Origin: Paulinella micropora
Taxonomy: Eukaryota; Cercozoa; Imbricatea; Euglyphida
DNA: 64,000 nt
Reading direction: 5' to 3'
Assembly: GCA_009731375.1 (NCBI GenBank)
Contig: BJOX01000296.1
Location: 372,186-436,185 of the forward strand
Position numbers and translations under genes: made by a program. Shown here piece by piece: positions 1-18,049 of the stretch. The notes below the pieces were generated by a model, which made no database searches, was not told the origin of the DNA, and worked only from the letters and a program-made list of their open reading frames with translations. How positions within the stretch are numbered: the first letter of the stretch is position 1; the number at the start of each line of letters is the position of its first letter.

Positions 1-43
1 GGGGGGGGGGGGGGGGGAAAGTTGGGAGTGGGCGTGGTTGACC

Positions 44-51
44 ATATACTC

Positions 52-86
<35 letters not shown>

Positions 87-92
87 CACTCG

Positions 93-149
<57 letters not shown>

Positions 150-169
150 TGCTACTGCTACTGCTACTG

Positions 170-248
<79 letters not shown>

Positions 249-290
249 CACACACACTCGCTCTCTCTCTCTCTATCTATCTATCTCTCT

Positions 291-337
<47 letters not shown>

Positions 338-357
338 TCATCTCTCATCTCTCTCTC

Positions 358-403
<46 letters not shown>

Positions 404-462
404 TCTCTCTCTCTCACACACACACACACACTCTCTCTCTCTCTCACACACANNNNNNNNNN

Positions 463-507
<45 letters not shown>

Positions 508-530
508 GTGTGTTGTGTGTGATGTGTGTG
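44..530. repeat. Mixed CT, CA and CTA microsatellites with a 10-base gap
   Basis: The stretch alternates (CT)n, (CA)n and a long (CTA)n run at about 170-247. A fixed-size gap of 10 N lies at 453-462. No coding signal is present; the long open frames here are just translated repeats. Confidence 0.95.
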
Positions 531-1563
531 TATGTATGTCTGTATGTAATGTAATGTATGTATGTCTGTATGTATGTATGTATGCATGTATGTATGTATG
601 TATTTATATGTATTTATATGTATGTATGTATGTATGTATTTATGTATGTATGTATGTATGTATGTATGAATGCATGGTAATGTGTATGTATGTATGTATG
701 TATGTATGTATGTTTGTGTGTGTGTGTGTTTCTGTGTGTGTGTGAGAGAGAGAGAGTGTATACGTTCATATATACACGTACACGCATACACGCATACACA
801 CACATACACACATACATACATACATATATACATACACACATACATACATACATACATTACATACATTACATACATTACATACATTACATACATTACATAC
901 ATACAAGCATACATACATACATACATACATACATACATACATACATACATGCATGCATACATACATACATACATACATCATACATACATACATACATACA
1001 TACATACACACATACATACATACATACATACATACATACATACATACATGCATACATACATGCATACATACATACATACATACATGCATACATACATACA
1101 TAAATACACACACACATACATACATACATACATACATAAACATGCATACATACATGCAAACATACATACATACATACATACATATATACATACATATATA
1201 TACATACATACATACATACATACATACATACATACATACGTACATGCATGCATGCATGCATGCATACATACATACATGCATGCATACATACATACATACA
1301 TACATATAATACATATATACATACATACATACATACATGCATACATATGTGCATGCATGCATACATACATACATACATACATACATACATGCATGCATGA
1401 TACATACATACATATATACATACATACATACATACATACATACATACATACATACTTGCATACATACATACATACATACATACGTACATACATACATACA
1501 TACATGCATGCGTAAGTACGTACGTAGTACGTGTATGTATGTACGTACGTGTATGTATGTACG
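520..1563. repeat. About 1 kb of TATG/CATA tetranucleotide repeat
   Basis: The first part reads (TATG)n and switches near 760 to (CATA)n, so the two halves are inverted relative to each other and could fold on themselves. It ends in a GTAC/GTAT-rich transition just before the first recognised NDUFAF6-like exon. It probably lies in an intron of that gene. Confidence 0.9.
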
Positions 1564-1603
1564 TACGTACATTCTCGTGGTTTTGTATGTTTGTGTTGGG
1601 CAG

Positions 1604-2283
1604 GAAGCACGACTTGTTAACACTGACCACCATTCTGCGCTCTCCACAGCCCGTGCGCGAGTAAACACAGAAAAAGCTATTCCTTACAATAATATAGTAG
1701 TAACAATAGTACAAGTAATCATAATAATATCCGTATCAGGCATTAGTCCGCTTGAAACACAGCAAAAGCTATTCCTTTACAACATAACTTGTAATAATGA
1801 CATACATAGATACATACATACATACATACATACATACATACATACACATACACACATACATGCATTCATACATACATACATACATATCTAACACATAGGC
1901 AACTGCTGATCCTTCGAGCCTTCGATCTGGTCCTGCCCGCCCGCCTGTCACGTGTGCACACAATGTTGTCATGTGCGTGCACAATCACATATGAGTGCTG
2001 CAGGAGCTGTACTTGGTGCAAGACAACGTCAGCAAGCTGGATCATGCCATCATGCGGTCTGTGTGTATGTATGTATGTATGCATGTATGTATGTATGTCT
2101 GTGTTGCAGGTATGAATGGTGGAGGACCGCCATCGACAGATCATTCAAGGGTCACGTCTGTGTGTTCTTTTCTTCCTTTTGCCTGTGTGTGGAATATATA
2201 TTATGTCTGTGTCTGGGCCTGGCTAGGCGATCCTCCCAAGCACCCCACCATCCGTGCCCTGGCAGGATTGATAGCGGGTCAGG

Positions 2284-2346
<63 letters not shown>

Positions 2347-2825
2347 CCTGTGCACCTCTTCGCACTCGTGGCATGCTCTTGCTTGCTCTGCACAATCTGA
2401 ACATTTGGGTTTCGGGAGAGAATACCCCAGCCAGCTTTTGCCGGCCTGGGATGGCTCTTTCGCACCCGCGCCTATAAATTTTGGGGTGGTGTGCAATGGG
2501 TGGCTGATGTGTGCTGGGTAGACTACCCGTTGCCGCAGCGCTGGTTCACTCGCATGATCGAGGTACCACCTACTTTACATCTAAGTAAAACATGCTTGCC
2601 TACAGAAAAGAAATCGAAAAGACTGCGTGTGCTCGATTCCCCGGAAACTTACCACATTTTGGCCTCTAGTCTCATGCTGTCATGTCTTGCTGTTGTGTAA
2701 TGATAATGTTTAGGCGCAGCAGAACAAAGCCGACCGAGGCCTGCCCACTGTGCATGAGGTAACCAACACACAGCAGCCCAGTGCGAACTGGCTTTGCTCA
2801 GCTTGAGAATAAATTTCAGAATGAT

Positions 2826-2884
<59 letters not shown>

Positions 2885-3176
2885 NNNNNNNNNNNNNNNN
2901 NNNNNNNNNNNNNNNNNNNNNNNNNNNNNNNNNNNNNNNNNNNNNNNNNNNNNNNNNNNNNNNNNNNNNNNNNNNNNNNNNNNNNNNNNNNNNNNNNNNN
3001 NNNNNNNNNNNNNNNNNNNNNNNNNNNNNNNNNNNNNNNNNNNNNNNNNNNNNNNNNNNNNNNNNNNNNNNNNNNNNNNNNNNNNNNNNNNNNNNNNNNN
3101 NNTTTTTTTGTGTGTGCACATTTTCACTGGATTGACTGTGAAAATGTTTGCTGATTCTGAGCATTGTCCCCATGTG

Positions 3177-3223
<47 letters not shown>

Positions 3224-3255
3224 CCTACCTACTACCTACCTACATGCCTATCTAC

Positions 3256-3299
<44 letters not shown>

Positions 3300-3396
3300 T
3301 TATCTATCTGCAAGATGGAGGCCTGGGCAGAGGCGACGCACTCCAGCGTGCTGTATCTCTCTCTAAACGTGATGGGTACAAACACATGCACATACA

Positions 3397-3428
<32 letters not shown>

Positions 3429-4025
3429 CATACATACAGGCATGCATACATACATACATGCATATACGCATCATGCATGCATGCATACATGCATAGAGAT
3501 ACATACATACGTAAGTACATGCATACATACATACATACATACATACATACATACATGCATACATACATGCATATCCATACATACATACATACATACATAC
3601 ATACATACATACATACATACATAACATAACATGAACGCGCGCTAGGCATCAAGGACGCGAACGCGGACCATGTGGCCAGCCATTTGGGCAAAGCAATTGC
3701 GCTTTCCACTCTGCTTAAGAGGATTGCAGGTGGGTGGACGTTCAAGTCACAGCATTCGCCAACTTGACTTATTTCATATCAGTCAATAGTAATATACGAT
3801 GTTTATGAAAATTATCTGGAAGGCCATAACAAGGGCTGTCAAAGGAAGTGCTCAGCATTGTTGTAATATTGAGTGAGAAAAAGGAGATCAAAGTTGGATA
3901 TGTCAACATGCATCCACCAAGCATGAAGCTTTATCTCCATCGCTCCCTCCCTTCTTGTACTCGACTTAAAATATGGGTATATTCATCAATTTATTAATTC
4001 TCTCTCTCTCTCTCTCATCTATCTG

Positions 4026-4086
<61 letters not shown>

Positions 4087-4155
4087 ATATCTATGTCCTC
4101 GGATATGCAGCGCTGATAGACCAAACATGTCTATCTATCTATCTATCTATCTATA

Positions 4156-4188
<33 letters not shown>

Positions 4189-4201
4189 GTCTATCTATCT
4201 G

Positions 4202-4285
<84 letters not shown>

Positions 4286-4527
4286 GCCATCCATCTGTAC
4301 CTACCTTTGTCTCCCGCGCCTCTCGCTTTCTCTACCTCTCTGGTTGCTTTTGTCTGTGCCATATATACACATAAATACACATACATACATACATACATAC
4401 ATACATACATACATAATACATACATACATAACATACATACATACATACATAGATACGTACATATATACGTACGTACATTTGGTACATACATGCATACATA
4501 CAACATACGTACGTACATACAGTACAT

Positions 4528-4562
<35 letters not shown>

Positions 4563-4563
4563 T

Positions 4564-4594
<31 letters not shown>

Positions 4595-4601
4595 CACATA
4601 T

Positions 4602-4668
<67 letters not shown>

Positions 4669-6198
4669 CATGTATATGTACATACATATATTATATTTAT
4701 ATATATATATGCATATATATATTTCTATATGTATACTACATACATACATACATACATACATACATACATACATACATACATACATGTATGCATGCATGCA
4801 TACATACATACATGCATACACAGGCGAAGCTCGCAAAGGCCGCGTCTTCATTCCCTCCGAACTAACGGAAAAGGTCTGGTCTTTTCCTTCCATGGGCTCG
4901 ACTCCGCAAGTGATTTCACACGAAGTTCCTAGTTCTTAAGCAACAGGTAATGATTAAGTGCAACAGGTAACGACTTGTAACGTTTCATTCTCAGCGTCAA
5001 AAGCCTGCGCCATGGTTCAGTAGAAAGTCCTTGGCCAGAACTGCAAAATGAGCTATTGCACAGACAAAAATCCAAATCGCTACAGAATGTTGCATTGGAA
5101 GTCCTTGCTAATTGTCCTTAAGAACCAGGACCTTCTCTATGGACGCGCTGAGCTTTTTGTCTTAGTGTAGGACAAGCTCTCAAGAAGCGACGTGTGCCTG
5201 TGTCCAGCTCAAGCAGGCGACGCCTTTTGCGAGGAGTGCTAATCACACTCTGACGATAATCACTTCAACCAAAGTTTACTCCTTAGTATTAATAGTTTTA
5301 AATCATCCGTACTTGCAGCATTCAAGTCTATCATGGCGTGTCATCATCGACGCACGTGTTACCCATGAAGTTGTGTCAATCAGTGCATAACTGTTTTGAC
5401 TCGTTGTCTGTGTGCTGCTAGCACAAGCTCTCCAGGAGCGACGTCTTGAAGGGGCAGGACTCCCAGGAGCTACATGCTTGTGTGTACGATATTGCTTGTA
5501 CGTCCTCACCCTTCCCAGCATGAAATGTATGTATGTATGTATGTATGTATGTACGATATTGCTTGTACGTCCTCTCCCGCCCTTGCTAGTGTGAAATATG
5601 TTGTATGAATGTTGTATGTCGTATGTAGGTATATATCATCGGTGTGCATGCATGCATGCATGTATGTATGTATGTATGTATGTATGTATGTATGTACGTA
5701 TGTATGTTTGTGGAAGCAATCTGCTCGAGACATGCCTGACACACATACTTACGTTATACATACATACATACATACATACATACACATATCCACATGGCGG
5801 AGGTTGAATTCGACAGGCATGGCATGTGAACGCATGCGTATGTATGTATGTATGTATGCATGCATGTATGCATGTATGTATGTATGTATGTATGTTTGTA
5901 TGGATGGATGGATGGATGGATGGATGGATGGATGGATGGATGGATGGATGCATGTATGTTTGGTTGTATGTCTGCATCTTGTAGGCCTAGCTCATAGCCA
6001 CCTTTCTCACGCACGGTAACACCCGTTCAGTTCGCTTCTATCTTCTCCTCACCGGCTAAACGTTTGCTTTATCTTCTCCTCACTGGGTATACCTTGGTTC
6101 TGCATGCTCGCGGCAGTGAAATGCGTTCTACTGTTGACGAATTGGCAGTGGCAGCGTTTTTAGAGGCGGTCAGCATCCATCCATCCAGCTATCCATCC

Positions 6199-6229
<31 letters not shown>

Positions 6230-6679
6230 CGGGGGGGATGCAGAGGGCCAGCTGCGCAGTGCTCCGGCCTAAAACCAAACCCCCTATAATGACGATTTTG
6301 TGTCCGCCGTTAATCGCGCGCAGCGCAAGGGCTAAACAGGCAACCAACTCCTGACCATGGCTGATGAAGTCGGGGCGTGATGCAAAGGGTTGATGAAGTC
6401 GGGGTTGTAGAAGGTAACTCACAACGAGCGTGAACTCCTGAAACCTCGGCTTGCTAGCGCATCATCTCCTTAGGGCACGCGCTCCTGGGGAGTGTTCTAG
6501 TGTTGTCCCGTATAGTTCAAAAGGGCTCGGCTACCTTTCGGCTTGAACTGGGCACAGACACCAACCACAGCGAGACAGTGGTTGGTGTGCAGCTTGGCCG
6601 GTGCTGAAAGTTCTTGTCCGGGGGTAGTATAGGAGGCCATGGCTTTTCAAGCTAAGCCACGCCCATAGATTAAACATAA

Positions 6680-6710
<31 letters not shown>

Positions 6711-6832
6711 CGCAGGTTCCGTGTGGCCATTTCCTGTCCCAACTGCAGAAGGTGCGCTTTGCGTTTTCCTCTTTTCACTTAGCATTCTCTCGCTGTCCAG
6801 CTCCTCACTTTTCTCTCCGCCACCTTGAGACT

Positions 6833-6866
<34 letters not shown>

Positions 6867-7060
6867 GTTGTTCTTGTTGTTCTTGTTGTTGGTTTGTTGT
6901 TTGTTTGTTTGTTTGTTTGTTTTTTGTTTTTTGTTTTTGCTCTGCTTGCCAGACCAACTTTCACATCTTTGAGTGGAATGCCAAGTACGCAAATTTTAGA
7001 GGAGGTACTTCGCAAGCGCGTGTGTGTATGCAAGATGTCAATCATGTTGCCTGTGTGTAA
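1604..7060 (+). CDS. NDUFAF6: NDUFAF6-like complex I assembly factor (squalene/phytoene synthase family), 5'-partial
   Basis: Thirteen short exons can be chained with agreeing phases: 1604-1660, 1899-1929, 2004-2056, 2110-2150, 2227-2277, 2522-2562, 2720-2758, 3315-3375, 3646-3729, 4824-4873, 5422-5497, 5985-6015 and 6117-6168, followed by 6716-6751 and the last exon 6953-7060. Nearly all have AG|...|GT borders. Telling peptides in order are [107 protein letters not shown] and HFLSQLQK. They run in the order of metazoan NDUFAF6, a mitochondrial matrix protein needed for early complex I assembly that has lost prenyl-synthase catalysis. The start exon and any targeting peptide were not found upstream. 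Introns consist largely of (TATC)n, (CATA)n and (TATG)n. The C-terminal tail after [11 protein letters not shown] is not conserved by eye, so the end is the least certain part. Confidence 0.82.
4016..4812. repeat. TATC, CATA, CA and TA arrays inside an NDUFAF6-like intron
   Basis: (TATC)n runs from about 4016 to 4285 with a short unique island near 4095-4125, followed by (CATA)n, (CA)n and (TA)n to 4812. The whole stretch lies between the exons at 3646-3729 and 4824-4873. The same intron also holds unique AT-rich DNA at 3730-4010 with no recognised feature. Confidence 0.9.
5168..5215 (+). pseudogene. Decayed partial copy of the NDUFAF6-like exon at 5422
   Basis: GTGTAG followed by ACAAGCTCT..AAGCGACGT repeats the acceptor and first about 25 bases of the exon that starts at 5422 (CTAG, then ACAAGCTCTCCAGGAGCGACGT). 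It then diverges. A second echo, of the exon's 3' end and donor (GATATTGCTTGTACGTCCTC), lies at 5553-5572. Both look like local duplications left beside the working exon. Confidence 0.6.
6517..6595. other. Two small inverted repeats in an intron
   Basis: AGTTCAA...TTGAACT (about 6517-6548) and CCAACCAC...GTGGTTGG (about 6571-6595) each form a short hairpin. They lie in the unique-sequence intron between the exons at 6117-6168 and 6716-6751. No RNA family is recognised. Confidence 0.4.
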
Positions 7061-7363
7061 TTTAGGCATCAGGGACAATTTATCCTTTCAATTCAATCTT
7101 TTCAAAGCGCGTATCCAAAACTCATTCTAATTTATCTGCATATGGATGTTATGCTAATAAAAGGCAATGGCCGTTCCAAAATTGTGAAGATATGGATGAC
7201 AATATGATAGTGTGATGGGATGTCTAGTAAGAGTGCCAGGTCCAGTAAATAAGTGTTTAAACATATTTTGATTTTGTTATTAGTACGCTTCCCACTCATC
7301 CTTGCGAGTGATAAGTATTTTTTAAGATCATGTGTCTATATGTGTGTATATATATATATATAT

Positions 7364-7688
7364 ATCTAATGACATGTCTAACCCGCATATATTGAAATGA
7401 GCAACAAAAAACAGAAAAACCTTCAAAGGATACACAGAAAACAAACAAGGTTTACAATAAAAAAACATATGTTTTAACACATAATTCATCAAACTACGAA
7501 AACGAGGATAGATTTACACACACAGACAGCACACTAAATATTTTTTATTCCACAAAATATATATAAATTTCATTTATAATGTCGTGGGCTGTCTGTGTGT
7601 TAAAATCTATCTTGGTTTTCTTAGTTTGACGAATTACGTGTTAAAACATATGGTTTTTTTTTTTTGTTTTTTTTTGTTTTTTTTTTTT

Positions 7689-7744
<56 letters not shown>

Positions 7745-7862
7745 CTTTTTTTTTTTTTTTTTTTTTNNNNNNNNNNGTTTGTTTTCTGTGTATCCTTTGA
7801 AGGTTTTCTGTTTTTTGTTGCTTGTTTCAATACATACGGGTTAGACATGTCCATTAGATATA
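7364..7862. repeat. Fold-back (MITE-like) element of about 0.5 kb
   Basis: The left arm, about 7364-7535, begins ATCTAATGACATGTCTAACC. The right arm, about 7573-7862, ends GGTTAGACATGTCCATTAGAT, its reverse complement with one inserted base. Inner blocks also match in inverted order, for example AAACCTTCAAAGGATACACA against TGTGTATCCTTTGAAGG. The right arm has been enlarged by poly-T and holds a 10-base gap at 7767-7776. It has no coding capacity, and the flanks are TA-rich, so any target duplication is unclear. The 7061-7363 stretch before it shows nothing recognisable. Confidence 0.75.
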
Positions 7863-8569
7863 AAATGATCATTAAAAGGAGGCGGGGAAAACAGGTGGAT
7901 TATAATTATTATTTCATACTTTAAAAAAACGGATGGGTCTAATATACACGGCGGGCACGAACGTGAGTGAGTGAAACAACACAAGGCAAAATTTGCGGTC
8001 GCCTCGCTTGCAAGGTGAAACAAACACGGAGGCAACACAGTGCGAACTTTGCGGGCGCGACGCTTGCGTCGTGAAAGTGGCAAACTTAATAAAAATGTGG
8101 TCTGAAACAGATAGAAAGTTTTTGAGGTAGTTGAAAGTGGCTGACACAGAGAACAACATATATATATATATCACCGAGTTTGTGTCTGAAATTTTTACGA
8201 GTGAATCAATGACAAAGCCGTCTGTGGTGTTTAATTGTAACAACCACGGTATACTACATCGTTTTTACGCTATTATTTTTACGGGAATTCACCCTCGGAT
8301 TCTTAGTGATCATAAGTTCCTTGTTATTAAATGTACTTAAGATGAATTCTTATTACGTTTCAAGAGTCCGGTTTTCAACAATACTTCCGGTTTTAATGTT
8401 GTATTAGGATAAGGAATAGGGGAAGGAAGCTTGAATGCTTAGAGTCCCCTAGGACCTTAAATCCTATATTTTACACTTAACAGTTTACCGGAGTGGAATA
8501 GGTTATTATTATGATGTATGCTACACCTTTCGGTAGCATTTGTATTCATCAACATCCCATATTAATAGC

Positions 8570-9427
8570 GTTGACCCGATCCTTTTATTGCGATTGTAGG
8601 AACCGTTTGGAGCCTGAGGATAATTTTACGTAAATTACGTGCTCGGGAATTTAGCAGTTTTTCCCGTGACTGGGAATTTATGGCTAAATAAGGGAAATTG
8701 CACTTATGTGTTATGGTTTTTGGTATGTTTTGGCATTTGTGCAGGTTACGGACGTAACGCATCGTGTCAGTTGAACCGGTCATAGGGACACTCAGTTTTT
8801 GCAGTGTTTTCCCTTTGGCTTGTTGTTTGGGTTCATTCCTGACAACCCTTTCTATCTTAGAAGTGGCTGTTAGTACTGAACCAGTTCTGTTCAATCTTTC
8901 ATTAAATTCCTTTTTACATTCCTTTGAGCTCGTAAGGGTTAGACCTCCGGTCTTAATACATCATAACTTCATGCGGTTATAATGTGTAATAGCTGAGACA
9001 CTTCTGGTGTTACCCTTACGAGCTCAAGGAAAAATAGAATTTAATATTGAATGAACACAACTGGTTCAAGGCTAACCTCCACTTCAATAATAGAAAGGAA
9101 AGTCAGATTTGAATCCCGTCAAACAACAAGCCAAAGGGAAAACCCCGAAGAAAAAGTTAGGAAATTTTTTTACATATCGATTACATATCTTAATACATCA
9201 TAACTTCATGCGGTTATAATGTGTAATAACTGAGACACTTCTGGTGTTACCCTTACGAGCTGAAGGAAAAATAAAATTTAATACTGAATGAACACAACTG
9301 GTTCAAGGCTAACCTCCACTTCAATAAAAGAAAGGAAAGTCAGATTTGAATCCCGTCAAACAAGAAGCCAAAGGGAAAACCCCGAAGAAAAAGTTAGGAA
9401 ATTTTTTTACATATCGATTACATATCG
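8570..9427. repeat. 237-bp tandem repeat plus a diverged inverted copy
   Basis: Two direct copies with a period of 237 bases start at 8953 and 9190, sharing TTAATACATCATAACTTCAT and AAGGCTAACCTCCACTTCAA. A more diverged copy in the opposite direction occupies about 8760-8950 (CCCTTTGGCTTGTTGTTTGG against its complement in the direct units). ORFs crossing it are not convincing. It could be a non-autonomous transposon remnant or a satellite seed. Confidence 0.7.
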
Positions 9428-9577
9428 ATTACATATCATGAGTCGATTTACATGTCGAGATCTAAAGTTCCATATAACTGTGGAGCGGAAAGTCTGGTAA
9501 ACGTGTTGTGAGTCTCAGGCAGCTAGAATAAGAAAGAATACAAACATTTTGTGCTGAAACAACAGCAAACAACATAC

Positions 9578-9586
9578 AACAACAAT

Positions 9587-9637
<51 letters not shown>

Positions 9638-10400
9638 CAAACATGGCTGAAACTCACTATACGCTAGCGACGAGGTTGAACTTTGCAGGAAAAGTAGGGG
9701 AAAGCCTGAAAAAGAGATTGCGCTAGTTTTTCTTTTTCTTTTTTTCTTTTTCAGTCAGTTATTAAATATTACGACTGTGCGGGACTAGAAAAAAATTAAT
9801 AAATTTTATTCTTAACGACTAAAACATACTAGCAAATCAAGTTTCTTTTCATAATCACAAATATTAACAAGTGATCAGTATATTTTGCAAAAATCATAAT
9901 ATATTTTATTTTTATTTATATTTTAAGTAGTATATACAACTTCGTCGAAACTTTAATAATAGAATTACCTTTACGATTGAACTAACTTACTTTTACAAGT
10001 CAACAGTGTCAACCTCAATACTTGAGGCACGGTGAACTGGAATACAAGGCCATTATTTTGCTTGCTACTTCTGTTGAATACATATTTAGCTTATCATCGA
10101 AAGGAATTAGTTCAATTACGTATATACATAATTACTGAGTTATAATAGTATTATGAGTGTGACACTGGTAAGATGTTTGTAGTTGTGTCCTATTTATTTG
10201 TTTACTGCTTGTTTTTTTTTTTCATATTATATTTGTTTTTTTTAGAAACCACCCAGGAGCAACCCTGAAGGTGGACAAGCAAAATAGAAATAACTGCAAA
10301 ATCTTGAACCTGACTAGTGATGGAATTACATCTAAATTTCGAGTGTTTTTTACAAACTACGTCCCCCCCCCCCCCTCTTCATTCAGCGCAGAGCTCACTA
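9578..10400. other. (CAA)n run, then AT-rich DNA without recognised genes
   Basis: (CAA)n occupies about 9585-9636. The DNA to about 10400 is AT-rich unique sequence with oligo-A/T runs; no exon, RNA gene or element was recognised. Confidence 0.5.
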
Positions 10401-10428
10401 AACCTAACCATGGCGGTCAGGGTGATGA

Positions 10429-11794
<1,366 letters not shown>

Positions 11795-11865
11795 CGCGAT
11801 CGATATTGTATCGAATTCGAAAGCGTTAACCCAGCGCTTATAGCTACACTACAACCCCGTTTATT

Positions 11866-12058
11866 CAAGGTATACCCTGAAATGGTCAAGGTATACCCTG
11901 AAAAGCCTCAAGGTATTGATTTCTTTACCTCGAACAGCCTCGAGGTAGTGATTTCTATACCTTGAAATTGATAAAAGCCTCAAGGTATTGATTTCTATAC
12001 CTTGAAACAGTGAAAAAAAAATTTTCCATGTTTCAAGGTAAAAAAATTTATACTTTGA
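11866..12058. repeat. Palindrome array A (CAAGGTATACCTTG family)
   Basis: Degenerate copies such as CAAGGTATACCCTGAAA and CAAGGTATTGATTTC are spaced about 20-40 bases apart. It is the leftmost cluster of a palindrome family found only between 11.8 and 30.2 kb. Confidence 0.8.
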
Positions 12059-12395
12059 AAATTTCAATGGTACGTTCGGCCCGCAATAAGAAATCAGGAA
12101 AAGAACGTGCCCTCGATAAGAAATCAGGAAAAGGAGTCAGGAAGTGTGCCAAAAACAATATTTTTACCAAAGGTGGGCGGTTCAAATAATTAAAAAAGCA
12201 TTTGTTTGATTTTTCCCCCGCCTTTTTAATCTTTTCTACTAAGAGTGCCTGTGATTGATCAAACACAGTTTAAACCCGCAAGGATTTTTTGAATTTTTTT
12301 TACCAGTCAGGGATCTCTCTCTCTCTCACACACTCTCACTCTCTCTCTACTACTAGTATCTCTCTCTCTCTCTCTCTCTCTCTCTTTTCTTTCCT

Positions 12396-12432
<37 letters not shown>

Positions 12433-12468
12433 GTCCCTCCCTCTCGATCTCTCTCTCTCTCTCTGTAC

Positions 12469-12503
<35 letters not shown>

Positions 12504-12546
12504 TCACGACAACGTATGCTCGAGTGCCTGTTCTACGTGGCATTGA

Positions 12547-12722
12547 TCAAGTACGGGCCCTAGTCTTTGTGGTTGGTGTACCCATTGCAAAACTACGTGC
12601 TTTCAGAACGACTTTGCAGACGTAGGAATGAACATCGTTTGATGTATATTGCTGGTACATGTCCCGAGTTACCTCCGTGACGTAGAAGGCGTATGCACAA
12701 AGGTTTGTTCTACGGTTTTGCG
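12547..12722 (-). CDS. Possible exon fragment of unknown function
   Basis: The minus strand reads NRRTNLCAYAFYVTEVTRD and onward through a VHSYVCKVVLKA segment, which has protein-like composition and AG/GT-flanked edges. The pattern loosely recalls the end of a PARP catalytic domain but is too short to assign. It is flanked by (CT)n arrays at 12310-12500 and 12840-12908. Confidence 0.25.
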
Positions 12723-12912
12723 ATAAACGCATATGAGAGGGTTGGCTTTTTATTTGCTTGCACGTTTTACTTTTTTTACTTACTACATAATGCATCATTT
12801 ATATGTACTATATATATTATATATATGCAAAAACTTTTCTCTGCATCTCTTTCTCTCCGTCTCTCTGTTGCCTTTTCCTCCCTCTCTCTCTCTCTCTGTC
12901 TCTCTCTGAATC

Positions 12913-12966
12913 AAGGTATACCTTGCCTTACCAAGGTATACCTTGCCCTACCAAGGTATACCTTGG
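12913..12966. repeat. Palindrome array B
   Basis: Three tight copies of CAAGGTATACCTTG alternate with CC[T/C]TAC. They follow a (CT)n run, the same arrangement as at 14.6 kb and 30.0 kb. Confidence 0.85.
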
Positions 12967-13021
12967 ATCACAGTCATATGGTGTGAGCCGAAGGCAATCT
13001 ACAAAACATTCTAACAGGGCT

Positions 13022-13102
13022 TAGCGCAAGATAATTAATACTAACATACTTATGCACGGCGGAAGATGAACAGTGCATAGCGCAAGATAATTAATACTAA
13101 CA
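13022..13102 (+). repeat. Short direct repeat, about 25 bp, two copies
   Basis: AGCGCAAGATAATTAATACT is followed by AACAT in both copies, beginning near 13023 and 13078. The DNA from 13103 to 13300 is AT-rich and holds nothing recognisable. Confidence 0.7.
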
Positions 13103-13318
13103 TGTTACCGGAGCTTATCAAAAAACTTCTAAACAAAATTTCGGCTGCCGGGTACATTATTAACTTGATATATAGTGTAACATATAATTTGTAGGACAGA
13201 AAAACTTTTTTTAAAAAATTAATATTCACGATTCATCTGAATCTTCTTCGTCCAAATCTACAATTTTTTTATGTTCTTCTTCTTGTTGTTCTTGTTGCGC
13301 TTCCTCATTCATCCAAAT

Positions 13319-17400
<4,082 letters not shown>

Positions 17401-17452
17401 CTGTGGGCCCGGCCCTGTAACAAAGGTTCACTGAGAATAGTGTCCACAGCAG

Positions 17453-17836
17453 CTAACGTTTTCCGCGTCCGTGCTGTGCTTCATCTTCGGGATCGGAGCC
17501 CGAGGATTCTGGCATGCTGTCCTGATCACTCGTCTCGGGACTGCTATCGTCTTCTTCCTCGCCTTGTTCCTCGTCTTCTTCCTCGCCTTGTTCCTCGTCC
17601 TGTTCCTCTTCTATCCCTGCAGCTTCGCCTTCCTCGTGAGCGTCTGGCCCATGCAGGTCTTGGTCTCCCTCAAGTTCTTCCAGCGCTTCCACGTCTTGGT
17701 CTCGTTGGCCTGCAGCTTCGCCTTCCTCGTGAGCGTTTGGCCCATCCAGGTCTTGGTCTCCCTCACGTTCTTCCAGCGCTTCCACGTCTTGGTCTCCCTC
17801 ACGTTGCTCTCCTGGGTTTCCTGGCTCTTCTTGCAA
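17453..17836 (-). CDS. Acidic, internally repeated exon upstream of the transposase
   Basis: The minus frame encodes a Glu/Asp/Gln-rich segment with two copies of a 31-residue unit (EGDQDLDGPNAHEEGEAAG type). These correspond to a 93-bp tandem repeat at about 17622-17810. It may be the N-terminal acidic part of the transposase gene or a separate gene; no start or splice link is proven. Confidence 0.4.
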   Translation of the reverse strand: MQEEPGNPGEQREGDQDVEALEEREGDQDLDGPNAHEEGEAAGQRDQDVEALEELEGDQDLHGPDAHEEGEAAGIEEEQDEEQGEEEDEEQGEEEDDSSPETSDQDSMPESSGSDPEDEAQHGRGKR

Positions 17837-17871
17837 TCCCTCGCTTTGGTCCTCGTCCTGTTCCTAAAACG

Positions 17872-17990
17872 TAAGCGACAAAGGCATGAACAAAGCCATG
17901 ATTACGGAGAAGAAGAAAAGGTACATCTCTGCTGAATGTACCTTTTCTTCTTCTCTGTAATCATTGCTTTTTTCATGCCTGTGGCGCTTA
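17872..17990. repeat. Long hairpin: 54-bp arms, 11-base loop
   Basis: The left arm, from TAAGCGACAAAGGCATGAAC to AAAAGGTACA, is mirrored by TGTACCTTTT...GCGCTTA with about six mismatches. The stem is far longer than a terminator, and the size resembles a precursor of small RNAs or a young fold-back. No coding frame explains the symmetry. Confidence 0.8.
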
Positions 17991-18049
17991 CTGCTGTGAC
18001 GTTTCCTTGTATTTCCTGTGCGTTTCCTTTTGTTTCCTGCAACACCGTG

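Noticed and set aside
22-1891. Long open frames rich in HTYIH, MYVC or SLSL
   Set aside because: They are translations of (CATA)n, (TATG)n and (CT)n repeats open in several frames on both strands; composition is purely periodic.
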